A DNA stretch of 64,000 bases from a virus. The DNA lies in the IMG/VR virus record IMGVR_UViG_3300005099_000065, positions 1-64,000 of that record; one strand, written 5' to 3'. The notes beneath the pieces are model-generated. The model saw only the letters and a program-made list of their open reading frames with translations. It ran no database searches and had not been told where the DNA came from. A program made the translations under genes and the position numbers. This document shows positions 34,813 through 43,221 of this stretch, piece by piece (the stretch's first letter is position 1; each line of letters starts with the position of its first letter).

Positions 34813-37238
34813 GTGTAGTAGATGAAAGATTGGAAAAAGTAGGCAAAGGCTTAGAGGAAACCAGAGACTTAAGATTGTGTCTCAAATTGAGTATAGGAAC
34901 AATTGTTCGTTACTTCATAGATGGAGAAAAACCCCTAGATTTAAAAGGCACTTATTGCGAACCCAGAATTGTGAATTATTCGCCTTTGACAGAAAATTAC
35001 AACCCTGAGTCTTTGGAATTTCAGATCAGTGACATGAGCTTCAGTCTAGCCAATGGAGATCGTTACTTTTCTCGACACCCATTCAATCACCAATGGTTGA
35101 TTGGAGCCGATGCAAATGTTTTGATTGGTTATGAAGATATTGAATTTTCAAGTTGGAAAAAAATATTGGAAGGCAAAGTCAAGAAAGTGTTCTGGCAAAA
35201 CTCAATATTTCACATAGATATCAGTGACTCACTGAAAAAACTAGATCGACCTGTGCCAGATATAACAGTAGGGACAAATGAATTTCCACAATTAGATCCT
35301 GAATATGAAGGTCGTCCTATTCAATATTTTTGGGGAGATTGGACTAGAGGCACAACTTCATGGCTTTGGTGCTATGATATACCTGCAGGCAATCGGTCAG
35401 GCACTTATTGGACAAGTGGCGGAAATATGGTGTTAGTACATAATGAGGGTACACTATTAATAAGTCCTGACGGATTGAATTGGGAAATAGGAACTGTTGC
35501 TCAGGGAACAAGATTCAGATGTTTGAAGCAATTCGGGACTTTGATTTTTGTAGGAGATGAATATGGAAATATATATAAATTTTCAGATGTCAGAATGAGA
35601 ACATGGACAAAAACTTTTACAGGCACATTTATGACTCAAAACATTGTGTATTCAATGGAAAAAAAGACATTGCTTGGAACGGATTATTTATGGGTTTCTT
35701 TTGGAAATGTTTTAACTAAAACACCAAATGGTTATGACTTTGAAAAAGTATGGAAATTTGATTATCATGTTACAACACTGAAAACAGATGAAGATGAAAA
35801 ATATCTGTATGCAACTCCTTACTACTCCATACAATGTTCTGAAAATGGAACAAGTGGATGGATTGCAGTTGTAGATAATATAACCGATCAATTCTTTTGT
35901 TCAGCTATATTTGGTACAACTGTGTGTTTTGGAGCAAGTAATGCAAAGGTGTACAAAGTCTTTGGAACCAGATTTGCAGTAGAAAAACTAGAGGATTCAT
36001 ACAATCAGGTATGGAGCATGACAAAAAGCTACAAATACCTTTATGCTTGGGTTGCACGTGGCGGTTGGATCAAGCTGTTTCGCAGCGATGGCCAAAAGTG
36101 GGAAAAAATTTACCAAGCCAAACACAGTACACCCGTCTGGCCGTACATAGAATTTTTCAAAAACAAATTGGTTTCTCGTCATTTGGTATGTTACAGAGAA
36201 CCAACCACACCAGGGGGAAACTTTGAAGCCATACCAATTTCAAATAACAGACGAAAATGGCTCATATCTAGACAATACGTAGATAAGCTAGATGTATGGT
36301 TAGGCAAAGTGCAACTCGATTCTACTATGTATTTGTTACGAAGAGGTACTGTCTATAACTTCGGAACCAGAAATTGCTCCTACATTGAATTGTCCGACAA
36401 AATTCCAGATGATGAGATAGGAACTCATGTGGTTACATTTTGTCCTCAGGTTACCAAATATGGAGAAAACGTTTCAGATGTATTGAAAAACATCCTTACA
36501 TGGAATGAATTGGGAGGATTTGCCGAAATTGGAACCACATTTGATGTGGCTAAAAACAACTTTCCAAATGCAAAACTAAACATTTATATGGTTGAACAGA
36601 GAAGGCTAGGACAAATTTTACACGATATAGCCAAACAGACATATGGCATCGTGTATTTTGAAGGAGGAATCCCCCAATTCAGAATATTCAAAGATATAGA
36701 TCAAGAAACAGTTTCAAAGCAAATAGATCAAAATGACATTTTGGAATTTCAGCTTGAAAGAACAATAGATCAAATCACAAATGAAGTTACAATTTATCAC
36801 TCGTACAACGAAGCTCAAAAAATATATCGCTCTATATTGAAAGTGTTGGGCACTGCTGCATATTTAGAATATGGAATCAAACAACCAATCACTATACATG
36901 GCAAATATTTAGTAGGAACGGGTTTTGCATATGATGTAGCTGTTAGATATTTGAATGATTTGCAAGTGGGGTATTATTGTTTGAGGATGAAATTGCCCTT
37001 GAAATACATAGTGTTGCATCTGGGGGATGTGATACAAGTCACATATGATGAGGGACCTAGCCAAGAAGGAGGATTCACAAACAAGAGATTCAGAATGTAT
37101 TCTATTAAAAAGGATTTTGCAGACAATTCAATTGAAATTGAAGCAATTTCTCCAATTGAAATGTATGCTCTGAAAGAAGACTACAAAACCGTACTCAGTA
37201 CAGAAGAACATTTGTTTATAGCAGGAACAACTTACTAG
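34809..37238 (+). CDS. Tail hub protein with an inserted beta-propeller-like region
   Basis: 809 residues; ATG overlaps the previous stop. Residues ~1-180 and ~545-800 follow the pattern of baseplate hub proteins (gp27/gp44-like: NVLIGYED, then GQILHDIAKQTYGIVYFEGG and DVIQVTYDEG). Between them (about 190-500) lie repeated Trp/Gly-rich blades, e.g. GTLLISPDGLNWEIG, KTPNGYDFEKVW, FRSDGQKWEKIY, about five or six copies of the S/T-xDG-x-W type seen in sialidase-like propellers. The insert could bind a host glycan. Confidence 0.6.
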   Translation: MSVVDERLEKVGKGLEETRDLRLCLKLSIGTIVRYFIDGEKPLDLKGTYCEPRIVNYSPLTENYNPESLEFQISDMSFSLANGDRYFSRHPFNHQWLIGADANVLIGYEDIEFSSWKKILEGKVKKVFWQNSIFHIDISDSLKKLDRPVPDITVGTNEFPQLDPEYEGRPIQYFWGDWTRGTTSWLWCYDIPAGNRSGTYWTSGGNMVLVHNEGTLLISPDGLNWEIGTVAQGTRFRCLKQFGTLIFVGDEYGNIYKFSDVRMRTWTKTFTGTFMTQNIVYSMEKKTLLGTDYLWVSFGNVLTKTPNGYDFEKVWKFDYHVTTLKTDEDEKYLYATPYYSIQCSENGTSGWIAVVDNITDQFFCSAIFGTTVCFGASNAKVYKVFGTRFAVEKLEDSYNQVWSMTKSYKYLYAWVARGGWIKLFRSDGQKWEKIYQAKHSTPVWPYIEFFKNKLVSRHLVCYREPTTPGGNFEAIPISNNRRKWLISRQYVDKLDVWLGKVQLDSTMYLLRRGTVYNFGTRNCSYIELSDKIPDDEIGTHVVTFCPQVTKYGENVSDVLKNILTWNELGGFAEIGTTFDVAKNNFPNAKLNIYMVEQRRLGQILHDIAKQTYGIVYFEGGIPQFRIFKDIDQETVSKQIDQNDILEFQLERTIDQITNEVTIYHSYNEAQKIYRSILKVLGTAAYLEYGIKQPITIHGKYLVGTGFAYDVAVRYLNDLQVGYYCLRMKLPLKYIVLHLGDVIQVTYDEGPSQEGGFTNKRFRMYSIKKDFADNSIEIEAISPIEMYALKEDYKTVLSTEEHLFIAGTTY

Positions 37239-37248
37239 GAGGCTTAAA

Positions 37249-38325
37249 ATGGCTCGTTTCAAATTTGCTGGAGTTTATTTAGCTAGAAAAGGTGACAAGC
37301 TAGTTGCTGTACCATATGCAGATATAAGCATATATTTAGCTGGAACTGATACTCCAGCTGTTGTATACACATCGGAAACGGGTTCTTACTACATTAGCTC
37401 AGCACCTCAATTGAACACGAATGAAAATGGAGAATTTGAATTTTATGTAGATGACACAGATTATGACTACACACAAAAATTCAAAATTGTGTGTTCAAAA
37501 CCAGGCTATGAAACCAAAACCTGGGATTATGTTTCCATATTTCCATATGCTGGATTCGATGCTCATTCAATTAGAAACGTGAATGTGGTAGATAACTTAA
37601 GTGATGTGATTTCAACCCATGATTTATTGAAATATCAAGGCACTCAGCTTGCTCCTGAAAACATTGACGAAATCTTGATGTCCTATTATAATGCCTCACT
37701 TCATAGTTTATTGTGGTGTGCAGGGGATCAATTTACCCCTGAAAATATAAATGAAATTTTGAAATCTTATTTCAATCCCTCTGACAGCAATGACATATTA
37801 ATATATGATGGCTCGAACTTCACATGTGAGCCTATAAATGCATTAGAAAAGATAACTGAAGTTAATATCAGTTCTACCTGTGATTATGTAGAATTTACAA
37901 ATCTAGATGGGAATTCAGCTTGGTTTTACTGGTTGTTAGTTGTCATCAAAAATCCATCAACAACAAGCTCTCATCTCAACCTCTATGTAAATGGAGACAC
38001 AACTGAATCTAATTACCATTATGCTTATCTTTCTAGCAGTTCAGGAGGAGTAAGTGGGGGTGTAGAAAATCGACCTTCTATATTATATTTTGACTCAGGT
38101 ATAAGAGCACTTTTAAGTATAGTAATTTCTAAAGATGTTGATGGTTACTTTAGGTATATGAGTAGAGGAGTTAGAAAGACAGGTTCTAACATAGTGATAG
38201 ACATTCGTTATGGATGTAGAAATTCAACAATTAGCAATATTACATCTTTAAGAATACAAGGACTTGCCTCAGGAATGATAGGAACGGGTTCAAAGTTTAT
38301 GCTTTTCAAAGCAAGGAGGACATAG
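37249..38325 (+). CDS. Tail fibre protein
   Basis: 358 residues behind TAGGAGG. N-terminal carboxypeptidase-like beta domain (about 1-100, ADISIYLAGTDTPA ... NGEFEFYVDD). A middle repeat has APENIDEILMSYYN, then TPENINEILKSYFN (about 137-185). The C-terminal domain is Ser/Gly-rich and beta. This is the modular layout of phage receptor-binding fibres. It follows the hub gene and precedes a short helical gene. Confidence 0.6.
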   Translation: MARFKFAGVYLARKGDKLVAVPYADISIYLAGTDTPAVVYTSETGSYYISSAPQLNTNENGEFEFYVDDTDYDYTQKFKIVCSKPGYETKTWDYVSIFPYAGFDAHSIRNVNVVDNLSDVISTHDLLKYQGTQLAPENIDEILMSYYNASLHSLLWCAGDQFTPENINEILKSYFNPSDSNDILIYDGSNFTCEPINALEKITEVNISSTCDYVEFTNLDGNSAWFYWLLVVIKNPSTTSSHLNLYVNGDTTESNYHYAYLSSSSGGVSGGVENRPSILYFDSGIRALLSIVISKDVDGYFRYMSRGVRKTGSNIVIDIRYGCRNSTISNITSLRIQGLASGMIGTGSKFMLFKARRT

Positions 38326-38327
38326 TT

Positions 38328-38564
38328 ATGAAATTGAAAGGAATACAAGCAGATGTGAGGGATGGGCAAATAAGGGAAGTGTACGAGGAAATCTCAGATG
38401 AAGAATACCAAAAAAGACAACAATTCATAGACAAGTTGGCAAAGCAAGAACAAATAAAAAATTTGATTTCTCAAAAAATGAATGAGCTATTAAAACAAAT
38501 GGCTATAGAAGAATTGATAAAAGAAGGCAAAATCAAACCAGAAGATCTAGAAGAAATCCAATGA
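38328..38564 (+). CDS. Small helical protein next to the fibre gene
   Basis: 78 residues behind AGGAGG. Almost wholly Lys/Glu/Gln helix (QKMNELLKQMAIEELI) after a short beta start (GIQADVRDGQIRE). Position suggests a fibre chaperone or small tail protein. Coupled to the endolysin by ATGA. Confidence 0.45.
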   Translation: MKLKGIQADVRDGQIREVYEEISDEEYQKRQQFIDKLAKQEQIKNLISQKMNELLKQMAIEELIKEGKIKPEDLEEIQ

Positions 38565-39055
38565 CTCCACAACAAAAGAAACTGACTGACAAATTGTTGA
38601 AAGTCAGATTGTCTCCACATTTCATGATGAGGGAATTCAGAACCAGCACATTGTATCCAGAGTTGGCTGAAAGAATTCCTCTAGATGAAACAGATGTGTT
38701 GAAATTTCGCTTGATTTGCTACACCATTTTGGAACCAGTGTGGGAAATGCTGAACGAAAAATATCGCCCTAAACCAGTGAAAATCCGAATACTGAGCGGC
38801 AAAAGAAGCTACCGATTAAATACTTTGCTAGGAGGAAGGAAAAGAAGCTTGCATTTGCAGTCGATGGCTGTGGACTTTGTACCTCTGATAGATTACTTGG
38901 TGTCGGATGAAGTGTTGGAGCAAACGTTTCAGTTCATAAAGCTGAGATTACCTTATGCATTTGGGGAATTGTATTGGCAATACAGAAGACAATTCATCCA
39001 TGTAAGCCTACCATTGCCTGGCAAGTGGAGGGAAGCATGGGTAGTGAAAGAGTAA
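38561..39055 (+). CDS. Endolysin, M15-type zinc peptidase
   Basis: 164 residues; ATG overlaps the previous stop. SPHFMMREF (18-26) is the entry motif of phage M15A peptidases. Zinc ligands fit H98 and D105 (SLHLQSMAVDF) and H147 (FIHVSLP), with SGKRS (79-83) before them. It would cut peptidoglycan stem peptides. No signal peptide; needs the holin at 13065. Overlaps the next gene by 19 bases. Confidence 0.75.
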   Translation: MTPQQKKLTDKLLKVRLSPHFMMREFRTSTLYPELAERIPLDETDVLKFRLICYTILEPVWEMLNEKYRPKPVKIRILSGKRSYRLNTLLGGRKRSLHLQSMAVDFVPLIDYLVSDEVLEQTFQFIKLRLPYAFGELYWQYRRQFIHVSLPLPGKWREAWVVKE

Positions 39056-39450
39056 GGCAAGTGCTGAATCTGGATGTGGATGAAGAAACTGAAAGGAAAA
39101 TATTGGCTTATGGATTAACCCTAATTGCGTGGCTGGAAACAGATCCTGCTGATTTGCCTGAAATTGATTCTCCAGCTGGTGCCAGAATGAAAGATCTGGG
39201 CAAAGAATGGAACAAGTTGAGAAAAGAGCTAAAAATTCGAGCTTACAAGCCTTGCAGAGATAGCGATGCCCGAAGAGCCCAGCTGGTGCAAATGTACTTG
39301 CAGCTACGTTATGAGATAGATGTAAAGCAACCTCCACTAACACCTGCCACTCGGATTGCCGTGTGGAAAATGAAACTGGATTTGATGAATAAAATAGAGC
39401 AGTTGAAGCAAAGCAAAGAGGAAAGCCTGAGTGAGTTGATTAAGAAATAA
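39037..39450 (+). CDS. Small helical protein, possible terminase small subunit
   Basis: 137 residues from ATG 39037 (TGGAGGG upstream). Helical throughout: an N-terminal acidic helix-turn (VLNLDVDEETERKILAYGLT), a middle with Pro/Asp and a C-terminal basic helix pair (RIAVWKMKLDLMNKIEQLK). No small terminase subunit is otherwise found in the window, and size fits, but helix content alone is weak evidence. Last plus-strand gene before the repeat region. Confidence 0.35.
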   Translation: MGSERVRQVLNLDVDEETERKILAYGLTLIAWLETDPADLPEIDSPAGARMKDLGKEWNKLRKELKIRAYKPCRDSDARRAQLVQMYLQLRYEIDVKQPPLTPATRIAVWKMKLDLMNKIEQLKQSKEESLSELIKK

Positions 39451-39545
39451 CAAAAACCAAAAACCAAAAACCAAAAATCAAAAATCAAAAATCGAAAACC
39501 AAATTCGAATCAAAATCAAAATCAAAATCAAATCAAAATCGAACC
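39451..39545. repeat. A-rich tandem repeat (AAAAACC, AAAAATC, AAAATC)
   Basis: Directly after the stop at 39450: three AAAAACC-type units, three AAAAATC units, then six AAAATC units with small breaks. The unit length drifts from 7 to 6, as expected from slippage. Strong strand asymmetry (almost no G). Confidence 0.85.
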
Positions 39546-39905
39546 AAAGCAATTCGGATTTTTGAAGCTGAGAGAGGAGAAAGTGAATTGAAGGTGGAAA
39601 GTCGATTGCGGGATGAAATGTGTGTTAATTTTGCTGGGTTGCATGTTATTGGCAAGGGCTAAATCGTGGTGTTGGTGTTGGTGGGGTTGGAAATTTTGGA
39701 TTTTAGAGCTCTATTAGCATTTGCACTGCACCACCATCACCAACCCCACTCACACACCAGCAGCACATCTTCATCAACTTCATCCATTATACCTGTCCAT
39801 AATCACAAGCTCATATGTTCCTGTCCGTGTGCCTATATGTTCATATTTATGTCCATAATTGCATATTTGTATGCTCATGTTTATATGTCTATATGTTCAT
39901 GTTGT

Positions 39906-39959
39906 GGCGTAATACGGTTGTTTGGCGTAATACGGTTGTTTGGCGTAATACGGTTGTTT
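39906..39959. repeat. Three perfect 18-base direct repeats GGCGTAATACGGTTGTTT
   Basis: Units at 39906-39923, 39924-39941 and 39942-39959 are identical and contiguous. Each contains GCGTAATACG, which recurs as both arms of the palindrome at 48124-48141. This iteron-like array suggests a protein-binding site. Confidence 0.9.
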
Positions 39960-40187
39960 GATGTGATATGTGATTATTTTTAATGGTGTGTGTGGTGGGG
40001 ATGAATGTCTTTGGGACATATAAAAAAATAAAAAAAATTCAAGATTTACACACCACCACCACCACCAATACCAACAACACATCTACCACCATCAACACCA
40101 ACAACACCACCACTCCACCAACAATAGCTTCATCCACATCAACAGCAAACTCAATTTGATTCGGTCTGGATCTGGTTTGATTCAACC

Positions 40188-40400
40188 TCAGCTTTCTCGA
40201 ACACCCTTCCTCAACTCAAACCTTTCGCAATTCTCTTTAGGCTCAAATTCTTCGTCCTCATCAGCCAGAACAATACCATCGCAAAGATACAACAATCCTA
40301 TCCCCGTATATCTGGCTTTGAAATGTTTGCAATGGAAACAACTTCTTTCCTTTTGTTGACTTGATTTGATTCTCCCTTTTGATTTCATTTCCTCATCCAT
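40188..40400 (-). CDS. Small cysteine-rich protein
   Basis: 70 residues. CFHCKHF (21-27), a middle Cys (LCDG) and NCERF give four cysteines spaced like a small zinc knuckle found in many phage proteins. The DEDEEF segment is very acidic. Overlaps the end of the next gene upstream by 16 bases. Function unknown. Confidence 0.45.
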   Translation of the reverse strand: MDEEMKSKGRIKSSQQKERSCFHCKHFKARYTGIGLLYLCDGIVLADEDEEFEPKENCERFELRKGVRES

Positions 40401-40540
40401 TGCTTATCCGAATCACTCCAAATCTTTTTGTATCTTTTCCACATAACATAAGCAAGCCAAAATTGCTCTCCACTGCTGAAATACGGAGTTTCTAACATTG
40501 TGCCGTAAGCTTGTTTCATTTCTTCCAAAACATTTTTCAT
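40385..40540 (-). CDS. Small hypothetical protein
   Basis: 51 residues from the ATG at 40540, which overlaps the stop of the upstream gene (ATGA). Helical, Trp/Tyr/Lys-rich (FWLAYVMWKRYKKIW). A longer reading from TTG 40609 is in frame but would overlap most of the upstream gene, so the short form is preferred. Confidence 0.4.
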   Translation of the reverse strand: MKNVLEEMKQAYGTMLETPYFSSGEQFWLAYVMWKRYKKIWSDSDKQWMRK

Positions 40541-40773
40541 AGCCGTTGCAGTCCAAAAAAGCTGTTGGGTCTCAGCATTTGTTGCAATTGGTCTTGGCGA
40601 GGAAGCCAAATGGTTTCACTCGCCAATTCCTCTGGCCAATTTATCTCCCAATGATATTTTATTTTGTGATGAAATTCCCGTATTGCGAACAGATCATCAT
40701 ATTTGTATTTGCATTTCTTTTGGATTTCCCTGGCTTTCTTGCACATCAAAATATATTTTCCACTCAGATCCAT
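40537..40773 (-). CDS. Small hypothetical protein
   Basis: 78 residues; AAAGGAGAAA precedes its ATG. Basic helical N-terminus (MCKKAREIQKKCKYKYDD), then REFHHKIKYHWEINW and a proline-containing end. The pattern RE-HH-H-EINW hints at a HNH-like or metal-binding fold but no full motif is present. Confidence 0.4.
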   Translation of the reverse strand: MDLSGKYILMCKKAREIQKKCKYKYDDLFAIREFHHKIKYHWEINWPEELASETIWLPRQDQLQQMLRPNSFFGLQRL

Positions 40774-40800
40774 TTTCTCCTTTGAATTCAGTTTTCATAA

Positions 40801-40829
40801 CATCACCATCACCATCACCATCACCATCA
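40801..40829. repeat. Hexamer repeat CATCAC
   Basis: Nearly five perfect CATCAC units in the 76-base gap between two minus-strand genes. On the coding strand it reads GTGATG repeats, so it offers several start codons; no gene uses them. Confidence 0.85.
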
Positions 40830-40849
40830 ATGCAACCATTCTTTGCATT

Positions 40850-41674
40850 TCATTCTTCTTGCGATTCGATTTCTTGAATGGCTTTTTTATACCACTCATT
40901 GCTCAAGTCTTTCCAAAACAATGTTTGCTTTTCTTTCATTTCCAAATACTCAACCAATTGTTGAGCAGTTATCCAATCCTTCAATCGAGCTGGATAACCT
41001 TGGGAATTAAGCTCCTTTTCTATTTGAGCCAAAGTCAAAATGTTCCTTTTACCCTCTTCGTCTTTCCAGCAATGTTCAAATTCCCTCAACCTTCCCAATA
41101 TGCAAGGAAAACAACCCACACGAGCGAAACCCCGAGAATAAAGGGGATTGGGTTGAATGCTCCGAGAGCGCAACAATTGGAACACTTGAGGTACCGAATA
41201 GCGCAATAGAGGAAAATGACATGTGATCCGAGACAATTTGTTTCTCATTCCTTTTCTCAAAGATGCCCATTTTAGCCAATCCCGACAATTCATGTAAGCT
41301 GAGGTGTATTTGATACGACGTGAACGGCTTTCGCTTTTTCTGATTCCAATCCAAAGCTCTGTTATGTCATAACCAGAAAAAGCCAAAAATTCAGCCACTG
41401 GTCTGGTTTTCAAATAACCAGTGCAGAATCTGATTTTGGAATTGGGAAATCTTTTCCACTTTCGTATCAAATCAATCAAAGTGTAGGATGGAGACAATCT
41501 GATTATGCGCACACCCAAAACCCTTTCCAAATAATCCAAATATTCATATGTGAGCGAATGTTCCCAACCAGTGTCTGTGAAGATCCCTACCACATTTTCA
41601 TTTCCATACCTTTCCACAGCCAGCAATAATGTAGCTGTGCTATCCTTACCCCCACTCACCAACACTCCAATCAT
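40850..41674 (-). CDS. PP-loop ATPase, PAPS-reductase-like
   Basis: 274 residues. SGGKDST (7-13) is the PP-loop that binds ATP alpha-beta phosphates in PAPS reductase, TilS and DndC families. A later GFARVGCFPCILG (about 186-198) holds a Cys-x2-Cys like the C-terminal cluster of phage PAPS-reductase-like proteins. Possible roles: sulfur transfer to DNA or RNA, or nucleotide activation. Its start lies 8 bases after a -10-like TAGGTA. No Dnd partners seen. Confidence 0.7.
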   Translation of the reverse strand: MIGVLVSGGKDSTATLLLAVERYGNENVVGIFTDTGWEHSLTYEYLDYLERVLGVRIIRLSPSYTLIDLIRKWKRFPNSKIRFCTGYLKTRPVAEFLAFSGYDITELWIGIRKSESRSRRIKYTSAYMNCRDWLKWASLRKGMRNKLSRITCHFPLLRYSVPQVFQLLRSRSIQPNPLYSRGFARVGCFPCILGRLREFEHCWKDEEGKRNILTLAQIEKELNSQGYPARLKDWITAQQLVEYLEMKEKQTLFWKDLSNEWYKKAIQEIESQEE

Positions 41675-41682
41675 GAACGCCC

Positions 41683-41710
41683 TACCTAATGTTCACTCCC
41701 TTTGTGTCAA
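41683..41710 (-). promoter_or_regulatory. Promoter of the PP-loop gene
   Basis: On the minus strand TTGACA (41710-41705) is a perfect -35, followed by a 16-base spacer and TAGGTA (41688-41683), then exactly 8 bases (41682-41675) to the ATG. Spacing equals that of the promoter at 14131. Confidence 0.55.
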
Positions 41711-41786
41711 GAAGCGCTTTTCTAACACCCCAGTTTTGGCTCTATCTCTTCATCTCGACCATCTCCTCCTTGTCTATAAATCATCT

Positions 41787-42122
41787 TTATTTTTTCCAAC
41801 CAGCAATAGCTGAATTTCTAAATTGTTTAGCAGCTTCCACCACTTCAGGATGAGGATGTTCAAAACTCACTCCTATGTATTCATCTGACGTCCATTTGAC
41901 CACACCCTTCAACACGTGAACGCTATTCAATATCAAATGAACCTCTATGGAATCTCCTTTTTTGAAATTGTGTCCATCTTTTTCTACCAAACACCCTCGC
42001 TCACTGATGTTCAGCATCCGAGCTGGCTCAGCAGGCAAGGTGGTCTCAAGCAAACCAAAACTTTTTTTGATATAAGCTAAATTCCAAGTAAGGAGACGAG
42101 GGCTTTTCCTCTTTTCCTCCAT
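41787..42122 (-). CDS. PilZ-domain protein (c-di-GMP receptor-like)
   Basis: 111 residues behind GGAGGTGG. The PilZ signature is complete: RKSPR (R5-x3-R9), then NISERG (38-43) for the N/DxSxxG motif, followed by strands FKKGDSIEVHLIL, LKGVVKWTSDEYIGVSF. PilZ domains bind cyclic di-GMP and control motility, biofilm or secretion in bacteria. In a phage it could read or sequester the host signal. Stand-alone domain, no effector fused. Confidence 0.75.
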   Translation of the reverse strand: MEEKRKSPRLLTWNLAYIKKSFGLLETTLPAEPARMLNISERGCLVEKDGHNFKKGDSIEVHLILNSVHVLKGVVKWTSDEYIGVSFEHPHPEVVEAAKQFRNSAIAGWKK

Positions 42123-42398
42123 TTACTTTCCACCTCCTTGCAAATCTTCTCTTTTCAAATTTTTCAAACTCAAATCTATCAATTCATCCAAATCCTTCCA
42201 ACACTGAGCAAGATAAGAGCGAACAGATTGTGCATTCAATCCCTTTGCATAAACATAGACATTGTCTGCTTCTTCATCTATACCAAAATGAACCAAAGAC
42301 ATTCGGTTCCCCTCCAACACAAACTCAGCATAAAATTTTATGTCTCCCAAAAGAGAATCTTTCACCCATTTGGCTATGGTTATTTCCAACTTCATCAT
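42123..42398 (-). CDS. Hypothetical protein
   Basis: 91 residues; AGGAGGAG precedes ATG 42398 (ATG 42395 also possible). Starts with strands (KLEITIAKWVKDSL, AEFVLEGNRMSLV), ends with an acidic helix. No family recognised. One base before the PilZ gene, so likely co-transcribed. Confidence 0.4.
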   Translation of the reverse strand: MMKLEITIAKWVKDSLLGDIKFYAEFVLEGNRMSLVHFGIDEEADNVYVYAKGLNAQSVRSYLAQCWKDLDELIDLSLKNLKREDLQGGGK

Positions 42399-42583
42399 CT
42401 GCTCCTCCTATACAATTCCACTTCTGTCAACAACAACCAAATTTCCCGGCTTTCCACTTTTACCTTTACCATGTCTGGTTTCACATCAATCACTTCGCCA
42501 ACCTTGTTAGCCAGCTTCAATATGTTGGTGGTGGGGGTGAAAAGCACGAAAACTTTGTCACCCACTTTGTAATTGTAAGTCAT
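42395..42583 (-). CDS. Small KOW/SH3-like protein
   Basis: 62 residues from ATG 42583, close after AAGGAGGG. YKVGDKVFVLFTPT, then KVGEVIDVKPDMVKVKV and LLLTEVELY follow the SH3/KOW barrel. Similar in size and pattern to the protein at 16021-16212. Function unknown; nucleic-acid or protein binding likely. Confidence 0.45.
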   Translation of the reverse strand: MTYNYKVGDKVFVLFTPTTNILKLANKVGEVIDVKPDMVKVKVESREIWLLLTEVELYRRSR

Positions 42584-42584
42584 C

Positions 42585-42815
42585 TCAGCCCTCCTTGACA
42601 TATGTTACTAATCGCACGTCTAAGCTCGGTGTTTTTTCTTTGATCAATTTATATGAGTGATAGCCAATTGTCACACCATGAGCTAAAAAATCGCAAAAAT
42701 GCAGCAAATGGATAAACAACAATTTGTGGATTGATTTATCATCAGGAAGCTCGAGCTTTTCATAATACTCCTTTGCTAATTTGATTTTGTCGCTGAACAA
42801 AATCATTTCATCCAC
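42585..42815 (-). CDS. Small hypothetical protein
   Basis: 76 residues from GTG 42815, 9 bases after GGAGGTG; overlaps the upstream gene by 8 bases. Two helices with many Leu/His/Lys residues (HKLLFIHLLHFCDFLAHG). No motif recognised. Confidence 0.4.
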   Translation of the reverse strand: MDEMILFSDKIKLAKEYYEKLELPDDKSIHKLLFIHLLHFCDFLAHGVTIGYHSYKLIKEKTPSLDVRLVTYVKEG

Positions 42816-43188
42816 TTTTTATCACCTCCTGAATGTTGATCCAACACAAAGCCAAAGCATTTTCCAGCTTCACGGATTTTCCATAATCATCTATTAGCCC
42901 TGTAAAATCTTCATATCCAGCTATCCACAAAAGCCTGCCTTGATCCCAATACACAACTAATCGACCTAGCTTTTCGTGATATTTAGGCAGTTGCCGAATC
43001 ATTTCAGATGCATTAGGTGCTGCATACCTTTTGTTGTGTTCTATCACCAAATCTATCACTCTCTGATAATACCACAACTGATTTCCCACCCAGTGCCATA
43101 GGATGCAATCTTGAGGAAAACCGTGTTCCTTCAATCGTTGGGCTACGAGAAGAGAAACCACTTGATCTTTGGCAGACAAATCTCTCAT
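42808..43188 (-). CDS. Hypothetical protein
   Basis: 126 residues behind AAGGAGCG. Mixed helix-strand with several Trp residues (LWHWVGNQLWYY, VYWDQGRLLWIAGYEDF); the C-terminal helix resembles that of small phage accessory proteins. No family recognised. Confidence 0.4.
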   Translation of the reverse strand: MRDLSAKDQVVSLLVAQRLKEHGFPQDCILWHWVGNQLWYYQRVIDLVIEHNKRYAAPNASEMIRQLPKYHEKLGRLVVYWDQGRLLWIAGYEDFTGLIDDYGKSVKLENALALCWINIQEVIKSG

Positions 43189-43221
43189 CTTTCGCTCCTT
43201 AAATCTTTAATTGTTTTAATG

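Larger units (their letters stand above)
39451..40187. other. Noncoding repeat-rich region between convergent transcription units
   Basis: About 740 bases without a credible gene. In order it holds an A-rich 6-7-mer repeat (39451-39545), plain sequence, a (CA)/(CACC)-rich stretch near 39725-39770 and a run of degenerate TATGT/CATGT words (about 39810-39905). Then come three 18-base repeats (39906-39959), a hairpin-like ATGTC/GACAT (about 40005-40019) and a long AAC/ACC-rich stretch (40040-40135). An open frame here translates to His/Ser/Cys low complexity and is rejected. Candidate for a packaging, replication or termination region. Confidence 0.6.

Noticed and set aside
39906-39959. CRISPR array
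   Set aside because: The three 18-base repeats are contiguous with no spacers.
39906-39959. T7-like promoter because of TAATACG
   Set aside because: Only the first seven bases of a T7 promoter match; the rest (GTTGTTTGG) differs and no T7-type RNA polymerase gene is seen.
39666-39983. Open frame of 105 codons on the plus strand in the repeat region
   Set aside because: Its translation is low-complexity His/Ser/Cys and a triple CGVIRLFG-type repeat caused by the 18-base DNA repeats; no ribosome site.
40000-40040. Terminator from ATGTC/GACAT with an A run
   Set aside because: The A run follows on the plus strand, so on the minus strand the U run comes before the hairpin, the wrong order for either direction.
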